Shown here piece after piece: positions 18,371 through 26,518 of a stretch of 64,000 nucleotides of DNA. How positions within the stretch are numbered: the stretch's first letter is position 1; each line of letters starts with the position of its first letter. A program made the position numbers and the translations under genes. Source of the DNA: Pseudacidobacterium ailaaui (GTDB lineage: Bacteria; Acidobacteriota; Terriglobia; Terriglobales; Acidobacteriaceae); contig NZ_JIAL01000001.1 in the NCBI RefSeq assembly GCF_000688455.1, positions 3,193,001 to 3,257,000 on the forward strand, given 5' to 3'. The notes beneath the pieces are model-generated. The model was not told where the DNA came from. It made no database searches and saw only the letters and a program-made list of their open reading frames with translations.

Positions 18371-19014
18371 CGCAGCCGGTCTTCAACAATGCGCAAAATC
18401 TGATGATGGACATCTTCGATTCCATCATCTCCTTCAATCACTGCCACCCTGCCCGTGTCCCGGAGAGCAATTTCACGGTACTTTTCATAGACGCGCCGAT
18501 AGAAATCCTCGGCCTCTTGCTCAAAGCGGCCTTCGTCATTTCCCGCACGGGCATTCCGCTCATTGCGCCGGCGCGCGCGGTGAAGCGATTTTGCAAAGTC
18601 GGGCATCAGCAGAATGGTCAGGTCGGGTTGAAGACCACCGCACATTAGCTCATGGAGCTGAAGGATGACCTTGCTGCCGAGCTGGCGGCCACCTCCCTGA
18701 TAAGCCTCCGTCGAGTCCGTGTATCGGTCGCAGATCACAATCTGCCCTGCACCCAGCGCAGGTAGTATGACTTCTGCTATCGCCTGGGCGCGATCGGAAA
18801 ACATCAGTCCCAGCTCAGCCAATGGAGCAAGACCGTCCGTTCGGGAATCAAGAAGAATCTGACGGATACGGTCTCCAATCCGAGTACCGCCGGGCTGCCG
18901 TACCACTGTAACTTTATGACCGCGGCTTTCCAACTGGGCGGTCAGCTTGCGAATCTGAGTTGTCTTGCCGGACCCGTCCAGTCCCTCAAAGCTGAGAAAG
19001 AAGCCGCGCCTCAT
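18367..19014 (-). CDS. tmk: Thymidylate kinase
   Basis: A 215-aa dTMP kinase making dTDP for DNA synthesis. Visible are the P-loop FEGLDGSGKTTQ at the N-terminus, the DRYTDSTEAYQGGGR substrate motif, and the arginine-rich lid region after LHRARRRNERNARAG. Length and motif order are normal. It lies 9 bp downstream of the PCYCGC-protein gene and is probably co-transcribed with it. Confidence 0.95.
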   Translation of the reverse strand: MRRGFFLSFEGLDGSGKTTQIRKLTAQLESRGHKVTVVRQPGGTRIGDRIRQILLDSRTDGLAPLAELGLMFSDRAQAIAEVILPALGAGQIVICDRYTDSTEAYQGGGRQLGSKVILQLHELMCGGLQPDLTILLMPDFAKSLHRARRRNERNARAGNDEGRFEQEAEDFYRRVYEKYREIALRDTGRVAVIEGDDGIEDVHHQILRIVEDRLR

Positions 19015-19023
19015 ACCTCAAGC

Positions 19024-19470
19024 TTACATGCCGCCAAGATGGTAAAGGTCAACCGTCTCGTAGTCCTTGCGCTCAATGCCGTCGCGGATTTGTCTGGGAG
19101 TTTTTCCCATCTTCGTCATCTGATAGGCATATGCGCCTTCTTTGGCGCAGGTTGAGCAGATCGCGCCATGCGTGCCCTCAAAACAGCTATGCAGGCTGCT
19201 GTGACCCAACGCCTTGTCGCAACGACAATAGCAGGGAAGCTGATACAGGACGCGAGGAATCCGCGCCGCCTCTCTGTAGACCTCTTTCTGCCAGGCAAAC
19301 TGGGAGTACTCCGCCGGCAGCTGTTCTGGAGTCAGTATCGGAGGAAGCGCTTCACCTTTGGCAGGCGGGGCAGTGTGGTATGCAGGAATATCATCAGCTG
19401 GGTTTGACCATTGTGCATAGCCGACAATGGTCATCAGACAGGCGGCAAGGGCCAGAAGGACACGTCTCAT
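19024..19470 (-). CDS. Secreted PCYCGC-motif protein
   Basis: The 148-aa protein has a signal peptide (MRRVLLALAACLMTIVGYAQ) and a cysteine-rich core PCYCRCDKALGHSSLHSCF followed by CSTC (Cys80, 82, 84, 96, 105, 108). It matches the PCYCGC-motif family, with arginine in place of the usual glycine. The cysteine/histidine pattern suggests metal binding or thiol chemistry outside the cytoplasm; the role is unknown. The Cys11 in the signal peptide is not in a convincing lipobox. It is the first gene of a two-gene unit with tmk (9-bp gap). Confidence 0.85.
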   Translation of the reverse strand: MRRVLLALAACLMTIVGYAQWSNPADDIPAYHTAPPAKGEALPPILTPEQLPAEYSQFAWQKEVYREAARIPRVLYQLPCYCRCDKALGHSSLHSCFEGTHGAICSTCAKEGAYAYQMTKMGKTPRQIRDGIERKDYETVDLYHLGGM

Positions 19471-19533
19471 AGGATCTTCTCTTGTCTTTTAGACGATACC
19501 AAATCAATAGGAGACAGAAGAAGGACAGCCTGA

Positions 19534-19571
19534 AGAAAAAAAGACGGCACGAACGATGCTTTGTCCGTGCC
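19534..19571 (-). terminator. Intrinsic terminator (minus strand), upstream gene unclear
   Basis: On the minus strand GGCACGGAC, an 8-base loop and GTTCGTGCC form a 9-bp stem (one G-U pair) followed by GTCTTTTTTTC. The one non-Watson-Crick position pairs only as minus-strand RNA, which fixes direction. No clear minus-strand gene lies within 500 bp upstream, so it ends either pterin dehydratase read-through or an unrecognised short transcript. Confidence 0.65.
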
Positions 19572-19658
19572 GGGAGGCCAGTGACGCAACTTGTAAACTT
19601 ACTAAACTTACGCTGCCGGGAGAGCTTCGCTCATCGACCAGCATTTGCTTCTACTACC

Positions 19659-19766
19659 TTAGACGCCAACTCTCAGAAAAAGTTTCTTCTGTTTGAGAAT
19701 TTCTATGATATCCCGTACGTCTTCTTCAATTTCCTGTAGTGTACTGGATGCCGCAGCCTGATGCAA
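19659..19766 (-). CDS. Possible 35-aa small ORF (amphipathic helix)
   Basis: Between the two hairpins, the minus strand has a TTG-initiated 35-codon frame. Its product is strongly helix-like (core LQEIEEDVRDIIEILKQKK) and ends KLFLRVGV. A seven-codon frame ATG-AAA-AAA-GCT-TTT-TTG-CTT-TAA sits directly upstream in the same phase. No good ribosome binding site is seen. The regular heptad-like charge pattern is unlike random translation, but the evidence is thin and this could be chance. Confidence 0.2.
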   Translation of the reverse strand: MHQAAASSTLQEIEEDVRDIIEILKQKKLFLRVGV

Positions 19767-19793
19767 GCTTTTTTAAAGCAAAAAAGCTTTTTT
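19765..19793 (+). terminator. A/T-rich perfect hairpin with T-run
   Basis: AAGCTTTTTT, loop AAAGC, AAAAAAGCTT forms a perfect 10-bp stem followed by TTTT on the plus strand. It is terminator-like for plus-strand transcription, although no supported plus-strand gene ends here. On the minus strand it covers the stop codon of a 7-codon frame. Confidence 0.4.
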
Positions 19794-19869
19794 CATGGGT
19801 TCGTGCAACTCGAAATGGGTTTCGTGTCACTATATCCTTAAAATGGTCCGGAAACTACCAGAAGCATCT

Positions 19870-20067
19870 ATGGTCCAAGCGATTGAAAACAAAGATCTTG
19901 ATTCCAAAAAATCTCGCATTCGAGCAGGCTTGTGGCTTTTAGGCTCGGCGGTCTTCGGAGGAGTCGCGGTCGCCCTTTGGAATCGAAGAACTCTGGCGAA
20001 GATGCAGGAAAAACAAAAAGAGGGCCAACCGCAATCCCAAAAAGCGGATGAAAACGTGATTTATTGA
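19870..20067 (+). CDS. Small single-helix membrane protein, hypothetical
   Basis: From ATG 19870 the frame gives 65 residues: a charged N-terminus (IENKDLDSKKSRIRAG), one hydrophobic helix (LWLLGSAVFGGVAVALW) and a highly charged tail (RRTLAKMQEKQKEGQPQSQKADENVIY). This is a normal type of small membrane protein, and the switch from charged to hydrophobic to charged is unlikely by chance. ATG 19843 and 19795 are alternative starts; none has a strong Shine-Dalgarno sequence. It converges with the pterin dehydratase gene. No family recognised. Confidence 0.5.
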   Translation: MVQAIENKDLDSKKSRIRAGLWLLGSAVFGGVAVALWNRRTLAKMQEKQKEGQPQSQKADENVIY

Positions 20068-20082
20068 ATCCGCAATTTCATT

Positions 20083-20364
20083 TTATGTAGAGGATTGATT
20101 GATGGCTGCTGCCAGGCTGAAATCCTTGTCTGTCAGCCCGCCCGCATCGTGTGAAGTCAGCGCCAGACGGACTTTGTTATAGCGGATATCGATGTCCGGA
20201 TGATGTCCTGCTGCCTCGGCCTGTTGTGCAACCGTATTCACAAACTTCATGGCCTCAACAAAGTTCTCAAACGAAAAGTCCCGGACAATCTCTTGTCCTT
20301 GTAACCGCCAGCCTTGCAGATGTTCCAGCTTCTCCTTGATCTGGTCCGGTTGCAATCGCGTCAT
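20083..20364 (-). CDS. phhB: 4a-hydroxytetrahydrobiopterin dehydratase (PCD/DCoH)
   Basis: The 93-aa protein has the pterin-4a-carbinolamine dehydratase signature GHHPDIDIRYNKVRLALTSHDAGGLTDKD and the family N-terminus GWRLQGQEIVRDFSFENFVEAMKFVN. The paired histidines are catalytic in the family. It would recycle tetrahydrobiopterin after aromatic amino acid hydroxylation; no such hydroxylase is in the window. MTRLQPDQIKEKL at 20364 is the likely start; an in-frame ATG six codons upstream is possible. It follows the HD-GYP gene by 27 bp on the same strand and may share its transcript. Confidence 0.92.
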   Translation of the reverse strand: MTRLQPDQIKEKLEHLQGWRLQGQEIVRDFSFENFVEAMKFVNTVAQQAEAAGHHPDIDIRYNKVRLALTSHDAGGLTDKDFSLAAAINQSST

Positions 20365-20391
20365 GGGTACCTCCATCCACAATCATAAGAT

Positions 20392-21489
20392 TCAGAATCG
20401 AAGTTCCGGAGAACTGAGAGCTACAGAGGTAAACCGCGGATGCTGGCTGATTTCGCGGCGAAGTTCCATCCAGAGACGGTCCGGCATACTTGCATAAAGC
20501 TCAACAACGCGGGGATCGAACTGTGTTCCTGAGCAGCGCTGGATCTCTCTACGGGCGATTTCAATACTTTGCGCCCTGCGATAGGGACGGTCGGAAGTAA
20601 TGGCATCCAGAGTATCGGCAACAGCAAAAATACGCGATCCCAGAGGAATCTCATTGCCTTTCAGGCCACGAGGATAACCGCTTCCGTCATACCGCTCCTG
20701 ATGGGTGTAGACAATCTCGGCCGCCTCCCTGAGATAAGGGATCTTGGAGAGAATTTGATAGCCACGAACACAATGTTCGCGCATCAGGGACTGCTCATCC
20801 ATTGTCAGCTTGCCAGGTTTCAGCAGAATGGCATCAGGAATGGCCATTTTCCCAATGTCATGCAGAAAGGCCCCACGGGCAATGATGCGGATCTCAGAGG
20901 GCGCCAGCCCCATAGCGCGGGCCAAGGCAACGGTATAGGCGGTGACCCGCTTGGAATGCCCCTCCGTCTCTGTGTCTTTCAGGTCCAGAGCGTCTCCCAG
21001 GGCTTCAAGCGTAATGTCGTAGGAACGCTCAAGGTCGGAGACGGCGCGGCGCAGCATCTCGGTCCTGGTTGCGATCACCTGCTCCAGGTTCGGTTGAAGA
21101 AGATAGGACTGCTGCATGTGGCGTTTATGATGAATCGCTTCACCGACAGCCGACAGCAAAGTATTGATTTCAATGGGCTTCAGCAAGCAGTCAAAAGCCC
21201 CTTTGCGCAGGGCATGGATGGCTTCCTTGGCGTGGTCCTGGCTGGCGGTAATCAATACAGGGACATCTGGCTGGGCCCGGGAAATGATCTCAAGCAGTTC
21301 AATTCCGGGAGCGCCTCCCATGAGGTCTACCAACACAATCTCGTAGGGAGGATCCTCCTTGAAACGGCGGATCGCTTCCTGACGGGTGCTTGCGGTTATC
21401 GTGTAGTAACCTGCACTCTCCAAAGCAGATGCAATCATGGCTCTTCCTCTCTGCTCTGTATCCACTACCAGTATTCTTTCGGAAGCCAT
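20392..21489 (-). CDS. HD-GYP response regulator (c-di-GMP phosphodiesterase-like)
   Basis: In this 365-aa protein, residues 1-120 are a receiver domain (phosphoacceptor Asp in IVLVDLMGG, conserved lysine in LLKPIEI). A helical linker follows, then an HD-GYP domain with EGHSKRV, FLHDIGKMAIPD, THQERYDGSGYPRGLKGNEIP and FAVADTLDAITSDRPYR. The HD and GYP residues that hydrolyse cyclic di-GMP are all present. The linker LERSYDITLEALGDALDLKDTET is the usual RpfG-like arrangement. The receiver has GGAPG where PGMDG is common. No partner kinase is adjacent. It lies upstream of phhB and is divergent from the ECF sigma factor across a 369-bp gap. Confidence 0.93.
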   Translation of the reverse strand: MASERILVVDTEQRGRAMIASALESAGYYTITASTRQEAIRRFKEDPPYEIVLVDLMGGAPGIELLEIISRAQPDVPVLITASQDHAKEAIHALRKGAFDCLLKPIEINTLLSAVGEAIHHKRHMQQSYLLQPNLEQVIATRTEMLRRAVSDLERSYDITLEALGDALDLKDTETEGHSKRVTAYTVALARAMGLAPSEIRIIARGAFLHDIGKMAIPDAILLKPGKLTMDEQSLMREHCVRGYQILSKIPYLREAAEIVYTHQERYDGSGYPRGLKGNEIPLGSRIFAVADTLDAITSDRPYRRAQSIEIARREIQRCSGTQFDPRVVELYASMPDRLWMELRREISQHPRFTSVALSSPELRF

Positions 21490-21858
21490 AGAAAAATTTA
21501 TGTAATCTCTTATACATTGAAAATGTAAGCCCGTGTTTCTCTTCGTACAGAAAACAATTCAGCTTTTTCTCATACATTTCCATTTGTGTTTTTGTGTTTC
21601 AAACGAAGGGAAAGTTGCACTGCTCTTTCTCCCCTGAGAGAAATGTGCCGACGCCAGGGGGGATGCCTGCAGGGTTGCTCGAAGACGCTGACTCTTTCCA
21701 GAGGAGGTACTGAACGACAAAAAAGCACACAACTCAAAAATCTTATGGCCTATTCTTTGAGATGACAACTGAAATTTCCTCACGGTGCATCCTATCTGCC
21801 ACAATGGGAGAGCAATCCGTTCTTATCTCTGGACGCAATCTCCTTACAAGGACAGTAC
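21490..21858. other. Divergent intergenic region, no gene seen
   Basis: This 369-bp gap lies between the divergent HD-GYP and sigma-factor genes and must contain both promoters. The segment next to the HD-GYP gene is AT-rich. Frames of 81-94 codons on the minus strand show no family pattern, hydrophobic helix or ribosome binding site, and I treat them as random. No strong hairpin was noticed. Confidence 0.5.
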
Positions 21859-22407
21859 GTGACGACTGAATTCGGTGGATTTTCCCCCCAGAGCAGAACT
21901 GCCATAGCCGCCGTTCGCGCGGAGAAACAGCAAAAGGAGCAGGTACAGCGGGACATTTATGACAGCCACCGTCACCGCGTTTTTTCTTTGGCCTTTTACA
22001 TGACCGGGAACGAGGCCCTGGCCGAAGAGATTTTGACCCAGACATTTGTCACCGCTTTTCAGAAGCATCCGCACCCAGACCGCGAGTGTATTGATAAGGC
22101 ACTCATGGCCCAGTTGCACTGCCCGGATGAAGTCTCCACGCCACTGCCCGCAGAGGAGCAGAGTGAACAGCGCCTTCAGAAAAACGTAAAGCGTACCGAA
22201 CTTGAGATCGCCCTCCAGCATTTGCCGGGCATGGAGAGGCTGGCTTTTCTGTTAAAAGACGTTGAGGGCTATCCTCTCGAAGAGATTTCCGGCCTAATGC
22301 AGCTCCCGCCGGCGCAAATCTGCCGCATTCTGATTTCGGCGAAAATCCGGTTACGCAGGGTATTGGCAGGAATGCAATCGGGTGCATCCCGGGAAGGTTC
22401 CACCTAA
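21859..22407 (+). CDS. ECF-type RNA polymerase sigma factor (sigma-70 family)
   Basis: The 182-aa protein has a region 2-like segment (about residues 34-70: RDIYDSHRHRVFSLAFYMTGNEALAEEILTQTFVTAF) and a region 4-like helix-turn-helix (about 115-170: LQHLPGMERLAFLLKDVEGYPLEEISGLM, then ICRILISAKIRLRRVL). Regions 1.1 and 3 are absent, so it is an ECF-type factor. The start is a GTG preceded by AAGGACAGTAC. No anti-sigma factor is recognisable next to it. Region 2 is degenerate compared with standard ECFs, so promoter specificity cannot be guessed. Confidence 0.82.
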   Translation: MTTEFGGFSPQSRTAIAAVRAEKQQKEQVQRDIYDSHRHRVFSLAFYMTGNEALAEEILTQTFVTAFQKHPHPDRECIDKALMAQLHCPDEVSTPLPAEEQSEQRLQKNVKRTELEIALQHLPGMERLAFLLKDVEGYPLEEISGLMQLPPAQICRILISAKIRLRRVLAGMQSGASREGST

Positions 22408-22450
22408 CGATGGATTGTGCCGGGCAGGCAAGAGGCTTACACTCTCGGCC

Positions 22451-23518
22451 ATGACCCTACCTACCGAACCAATCGGAAGCATTCCACGCCCCCAAAAGCT
22501 TCTTCAAGCTCTGCTGGAGTTTCAACGCGGAGCCATCCCGCAGGAGTCTCTGGACCAGGCACTGGAAGAGGCAGTCATCGACACGCTAAAGAGGTTTGAA
22601 GAGACCGGATCTCCTATCATTACCGATGGCGAGCAGCGGAAATCCAGCTTTCTCACCTACCCACTCGATGGTGCAGCCCATCTTGCTCCCGATGGGGTTC
22701 TGGTTCCTTTTGCTGATGGACACACAAGGCGCCTTCCCCGTCTGACTGCGGGGCCTTTCCGTTATACAAAATATTCCGGGACGTTTGTCGAGCAGGCGAA
22801 ACCCTACACCTTCCGGCCGCTTAAACAGGCGGTGATTGCGGCATCGGCTCTCAGTCTTCTCTATCCTCCGGATGGGATACCGGGATATTCGCAGGATGCT
22901 TTTCTCCTGGACCTGGTCGAGGAAGCGGTACGAGACATCCGCTCGGCCTTTGCAGCCGGAGCACAGGTTGTCCAGATCGATTTTACTGAGGCGCGGTTGT
23001 CTCTCAAGCTTGATCCTTCCGGCTCTCTGCTGAGAAACTTCATCCATCTCAACAATCGGGTACTGGAACAGTTCACGGATGAAGAGAGGAAGAGAATCGG
23101 CATTCATTCCTGCGCCGGAGGCGACCAGGACTCCACACATTCGGCAGACGTGGACTATGAGGGGCTTTTGCCCGAGCTGTTTCAACTGAAAGCCGGCCGG
23201 TTTTATCTCCAGATGACCAGCGAGCCCAACCGCAAAGAAATCTTTCAGCAAATTCGGCAGTGCATGGGAAAAGACCATCTTGTCCTGATCGGAGTGACAA
23301 GTCCTATCTGTTCCCGAATCGAAACGCCGGAAGAAGTCTGTGCCAGCCTGCTTGAAGCGGCCTCCTGGATTCCGGCAGACCAGCTGGGCTCCACCGACGA
23401 TTGCGGATTTTCGCCCTTTGCGGATGACACATCTACAGCACGAGACATTGCCTTTGCCAAGGTCCGTTCCCGGGTAGAAGGTACGGCGATGGCAGCGCAG
23501 AGACTCGGGCTGAGGTGA
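22451..23518 (+). CDS. Cobalamin-independent methionine synthase-like (MetE C-terminal domain) protein
   Basis: The 355-aa protein matches the MetE C-terminal catalytic fold: PIGSIPRP at the N-terminus, ITDGEQRKSSF, QIDFTEARLSLK, IGIHSCAGGDQDSTHS, FYLQMTSEPNR and LGSTDDCGFSPFADD. The last segments carry the usual zinc/substrate residues (His, Cys, Glu, and Cys in DDCGF). It lacks the N-terminal MetE half, so it is a stand-alone core-type enzyme that may use methylcobalamin or another methyl donor. ATG 22451 gives the family start. It is 44 bp downstream of the sigma factor on the same strand and converges with glmU. Confidence 0.85.
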   Translation: MTLPTEPIGSIPRPQKLLQALLEFQRGAIPQESLDQALEEAVIDTLKRFEETGSPIITDGEQRKSSFLTYPLDGAAHLAPDGVLVPFADGHTRRLPRLTAGPFRYTKYSGTFVEQAKPYTFRPLKQAVIAASALSLLYPPDGIPGYSQDAFLLDLVEEAVRDIRSAFAAGAQVVQIDFTEARLSLKLDPSGSLLRNFIHLNNRVLEQFTDEERKRIGIHSCAGGDQDSTHSADVDYEGLLPELFQLKAGRFYLQMTSEPNRKEIFQQIRQCMGKDHLVLIGVTSPICSRIETPEEVCASLLEAASWIPADQLGSTDDCGFSPFADDTSTARDIAFAKVRSRVEGTAMAAQRLGLR

Positions 23519-23538
23519 AGGGCTTTGCGTTGCGCGGC

Positions 23539-24951
23539 CTAACTTCCTTTCACAGCGTCTTTAGCCGGTTGGCGAGTGCCGCGGTGTGCGCTTACCCATC
23601 CGGGTTTGGTGGTCTGTCGCGCCCTGCCCAGGGCCAAAGCATCTTCCGGGACATCCTCAGTAATACAGGACGCGGCTGCGATGTAAGCTCCACGTCCGAT
23701 GACAATGGGGGCCACCAGCGTGGAATCACTGCCCACAAAAACACCATCTTCAATCAAAGTGCGGTGCTTGCTGGTGCCATCGTAGTTACAGGTGATGGTG
23801 CCAGCACCGATGTTGACGCCGCTCCCGATTTCCGCATCGCCAAGATAAGTAAGATGGTTGGCCTTGGAGCCTTTACCTAAACGGACCTTCTTGGTCTCAA
23901 CAAAGTTTCCGATGTGGGCCTCTTCGCCGATTTCACTGCCTGGCCGCAGATGGGCGTAGGGGCCAATCAGTGCACCTGCGCGAACATGGGAATCGAGGAT
24001 GACGCACCCCTGCCGCACGAGCACGTGGTTCTCAAGCGTTGAGTTTTCAATGACCGAATAGGAACGAATTCGGCAGCCTTCGCCAATCCTGGTGTGGCCC
24101 AGCAACTGCACAAAGGGCTCAATGATGGTATCCGGTGCAACTTCAACGTCGGCATCCAGCACGGTGGTTTCCGGACGGTAAATTGTGACGCCGCTGGCCA
24201 TGAGCCTGCGCGCGGTAGCGAGTCGTATCTCGGCATCAAGCGAGGCCAATTCGGCCAGCGTATTCGCACCAAGCACCTGGGTTGCTGACGGGGCCTGAAG
24301 TGCGATGACCCGTTCGCCCTCTTCAACCAAAATGCGGGCCATGTCGGTAAGGTAGTATTCGCCGTGCGCGTTGTTCGTGCTCAATTCCTGAATGTGCTCA
24401 AAAAGCGGCTTGGTGGAGAAAGCATAAATTCCTGAATTGATTTCTCCGATTTTTTCCTGAGCCGAGGTAAGCGCTTTTTGTTCTACGATTGCTGCAACTT
24501 CCGGCGAGTTGGCTGATTTGCGCAAAATACGGCCGTACCCGAAGGGATTTTCGGGTACAGCTGTCAGGATGGTCATGGCAGCGTGCTCGGCAATGTGAAA
24601 ATCGCGAAGCTGCGCGATAGTTTGTGCTTCGAGCAGCGGAACATCGCCAGAAAGGACCAGAATATGCTCGTATCCATGCACGGCCTGCCGGGCGCAAAGG
24701 ATGGCGTGCCCTGTTCCGCGTTGTTCAGACTGCAGGACAAAATTTACGCCCGTGTGCGCCATTTCGGCCTGTACTGCTCCGGCCTGATGTCCAACGATGA
24801 CGAAGATGTCCTGTGGAGGAACAATCTGCCGTGCAGCAGAGATGACATGTTCCAGCAGAGGCTTACCGCCAATCTGGTGCAGTACCTTGGCGCGTTTTGA
24901 TTTCAGCCGCGTTCCTTTGCCCGCGGCCATAATCACAATGGCGATTCGCAT
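23539..24951 (-). CDS. glmU: Bifunctional GlcNAc-1-P uridyltransferase / GlcN-1-P acetyltransferase
   Basis: A 470-aa GlmU making UDP-GlcNAc for peptidoglycan and lipid A. The N-terminal uridyltransferase has MAAGKGTRLKSKRAKVLHQIGG, QSEQRGTGHAI and VLSGDVPLL. The C-terminal left-handed beta-helix has hexapeptide repeats and the acetyltransferase core GNFVETKKVRLGKGSKANHLTYLGDAEIG - NIGAGTITCNYDG. The start ATG at 24951 follows the stop of the upstream M16 gene after one base (TGA-A-ATG), indicating translational coupling in one operon. An in-frame ATG 24 codons earlier would overlap that gene and lacks family sequence. Confidence 0.96.
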   Translation of the reverse strand: MRIAIVIMAAGKGTRLKSKRAKVLHQIGGKPLLEHVISAARQIVPPQDIFVIVGHQAGAVQAEMAHTGVNFVLQSEQRGTGHAILCARQAVHGYEHILVLSGDVPLLEAQTIAQLRDFHIAEHAAMTILTAVPENPFGYGRILRKSANSPEVAAIVEQKALTSAQEKIGEINSGIYAFSTKPLFEHIQELSTNNAHGEYYLTDMARILVEEGERVIALQAPSATQVLGANTLAELASLDAEIRLATARRLMASGVTIYRPETTVLDADVEVAPDTIIEPFVQLLGHTRIGEGCRIRSYSVIENSTLENHVLVRQGCVILDSHVRAGALIGPYAHLRPGSEIGEEAHIGNFVETKKVRLGKGSKANHLTYLGDAEIGSGVNIGAGTITCNYDGTSKHRTLIEDGVFVGSDSTLVAPIVIGRGAYIAAASCITEDVPEDALALGRARQTTKPGWVSAHRGTRQPAKDAVKGS

Positions 24952-24952
24952 T

Positions 24953-26518
24953 TCACTGCGCTCCTTCAGGACTTCCAGCAACTTTTGGTTCCTGAGGCGG
25001 AAGTCCAGGAATCGAGATATCAATCGGGTGTGGCGTACCCATGTTAAGAGCAGTCAATGGCGTCCCAAACTCCTTTTCGTTACCAACGACAAGCACCGCC
25101 AGCCTGGACGGATCGATATACTTCCGGGACACACGCTCCAAATCCGCAATCGTTACCTTTTCTACGTTTTCGCGATAGCGTTCCAGAAAGTCGGGCGGGT
25201 AGCCATAAAATTCAAGCTTTGCTGCTTCTGCCAGCACTTTGTCTTTGGTGTCGTAATTGAAAATAAACGAGTTCAGGACCTCATCCTTGGCGCGGCGAAG
25301 CTCATCCTCGGTAAAGGGTCTGGTCTTCAGGCCGCGGACCTCATCGAGCATGGCCTCCGCCGCCTGCACGGTGGTCTGGCTCTTTGTTGCCGCGATCACG
25401 CGGAACATGCCGGGATGATCATAAGAGGACCCATAACTGCCTCCGACCGCATAGGCAAGTCCCAGCTTCGTGCGCACATCCTGAAAGAGTCGCGACCCAA
25501 AGCCGCCGGAGAAGATTTCGTTCATCACCGAAAGCGCAAAATAGTCCGGATTGTTCCGCTGCGTGCCTAGTCCAACAATGAAAACGTTGCTCTGGTTTAC
25601 GTCGCTCTTGTCCACGTAGTAGACGCCCGGTTTTGGCCCGGTGAACTCTTCCTTCACAGGGGGTATGGCTTCGCCACGGGGCAAGTTCGCGAAGGCATGC
25701 CGCAGGACCTTCTCCATTTCGTCCGTGTTGAAATCACCAGAAATCCCGAGAACCATATTGCTGGCAACAACTGTCTTGTCGTGCCACTGCCTCAGATCAT
25801 CCAGCGTGACCGCCTGGATGGTTGCAAGCTCGGGCTGACGTGCGTAGGGGCTGTCTGGCCCATAGACAAGCTTGGCCGCCTCGCGGGCAGCAATACCTTC
25901 GGCATCATCGTTGCGGCGAACAATCGAGGCCGCGGCCTGCTGTTTTGCCAGCTGAAGTTTGTCTTCGCGGAAGACCGGGTGTTCCAGCAGGTCTAAGACG
26001 ACACCAAAGACGAAATCCTCATCCCTCGTCAGGCAGGACCAGGAAAGGGAAGTAGAGTCGATGTCGCCTCCGGTCTCCACTTTGGCCGCGCGCGCTTCCA
26101 GAAGGTCATCCAGTTGGTCGCCGTTGTGCGTGGCTGTTCCGCTGGTGCGCCATGCATCCGCGTAAAGCCCCACCAGGCCGGCCTTGGTGGCTGCTTCATC
26201 CCGTGATCCGCCGCGTATCTCAATAAAGCCGTTGATCAATGGCAGCTCGTGGTCTTCCTGAAGAAGAATGACCATGCCATTGGGCAATGGAATGCGCTTC
26301 GGTTGCTGCGGATGAAATGGATGCAGCGGGGGAATGGGAATCTGTTTCCAGGGCTGTGCCTGCTGCGCGGGGGCAAGGCAGGGAACCAGAAAGAGCATCG
26401 CTACAAGGAGAAACTGCACTGCGCCGAAGACGCGGTGTCCAAACTTGCCGGACCCCGGATGGTAAGTCATCTTCTTCTGCTCGGAGAGGGAAATGAAGGA
26501 AGGGCAAATCTCAGTCAC
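24953..26518 (-). CDS. M16 family peptidase-like protein, zinc motif absent
   Basis: The 521-aa exported protein has a hydrophobic signal (VFGAVQFLLVAMLFLVPCLAPAQ) and two M16 (insulinase-like) domains: LPNGMVILLQEDHELPLINGFIEIRGGS at the front, and the second-half signature FSGGFGSRLFQDVRTKLGLAYAVGGSY. The position where active M16 enzymes have HxxEH reads GLYADAW, so the catalytic zinc site is missing. It should be the non-catalytic partner of the neighbouring M16 protease. Start is GTG 26518, overlapping the upstream stop (GTGA) and preceded by GGAGGTGCGCA. It is coupled to glmU downstream. Confidence 0.9.
   Translation of the reverse strand: MTEICPSFISLSEQKKMTYHPGSGKFGHRVFGAVQFLLVAMLFLVPCLAPAQQAQPWKQIPIPPLHPFHPQQPKRIPLPNGMVILLQEDHELPLINGFIEIRGGSRDEAATKAGLVGLYADAWRTSGTATHNGDQLDDLLEARAAKVETGGDIDSTSLSWSCLTRDEDFVFGVVLDLLEHPVFREDKLQLAKQQAAASIVRRNDDAEGIAAREAAKLVYGPDSPYARQPELATIQAVTLDDLRQWHDKTVVASNMVLGISGDFNTDEMEKVLRHAFANLPRGEAIPPVKEEFTGPKPGVYYVDKSDVNQSNVFIVGLGTQRNNPDYFALSVMNEIFSGGFGSRLFQDVRTKLGLAYAVGGSYGSSYDHPGMFRVIAATKSQTTVQAAEAMLDEVRGLKTRPFTEDELRRAKDEVLNSFIFNYDTKDKVLAEAAKLEFYGYPPDFLERYRENVEKVTIADLERVSRKYIDPSRLAVLVVGNEKEFGTPLTALNMGTPHPIDISIPGLPPQEPKVAGSPEGAQ

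Larger units (their letters stand above)
19471..19869. other. Gene-poor stretch with hairpins
   Basis: About 400 bp without a convincing protein gene. The long plus-strand frame at 19482-19739 begins at TTG, has no Shine-Dalgarno sequence and looks random. The stretch holds a good minus-strand terminator (19534-19571), a strong A/T hairpin (19765-19793) and a 35-aa minus-strand frame between them. Base composition is visibly more AT-rich than the flanking genes. Confidence 0.6.

Noticed and set aside
19482-19739. 85-codon plus-strand frame
   Set aside because: TTG start, no ribosome binding site, unlikely composition, and a minus-strand terminator inside it.
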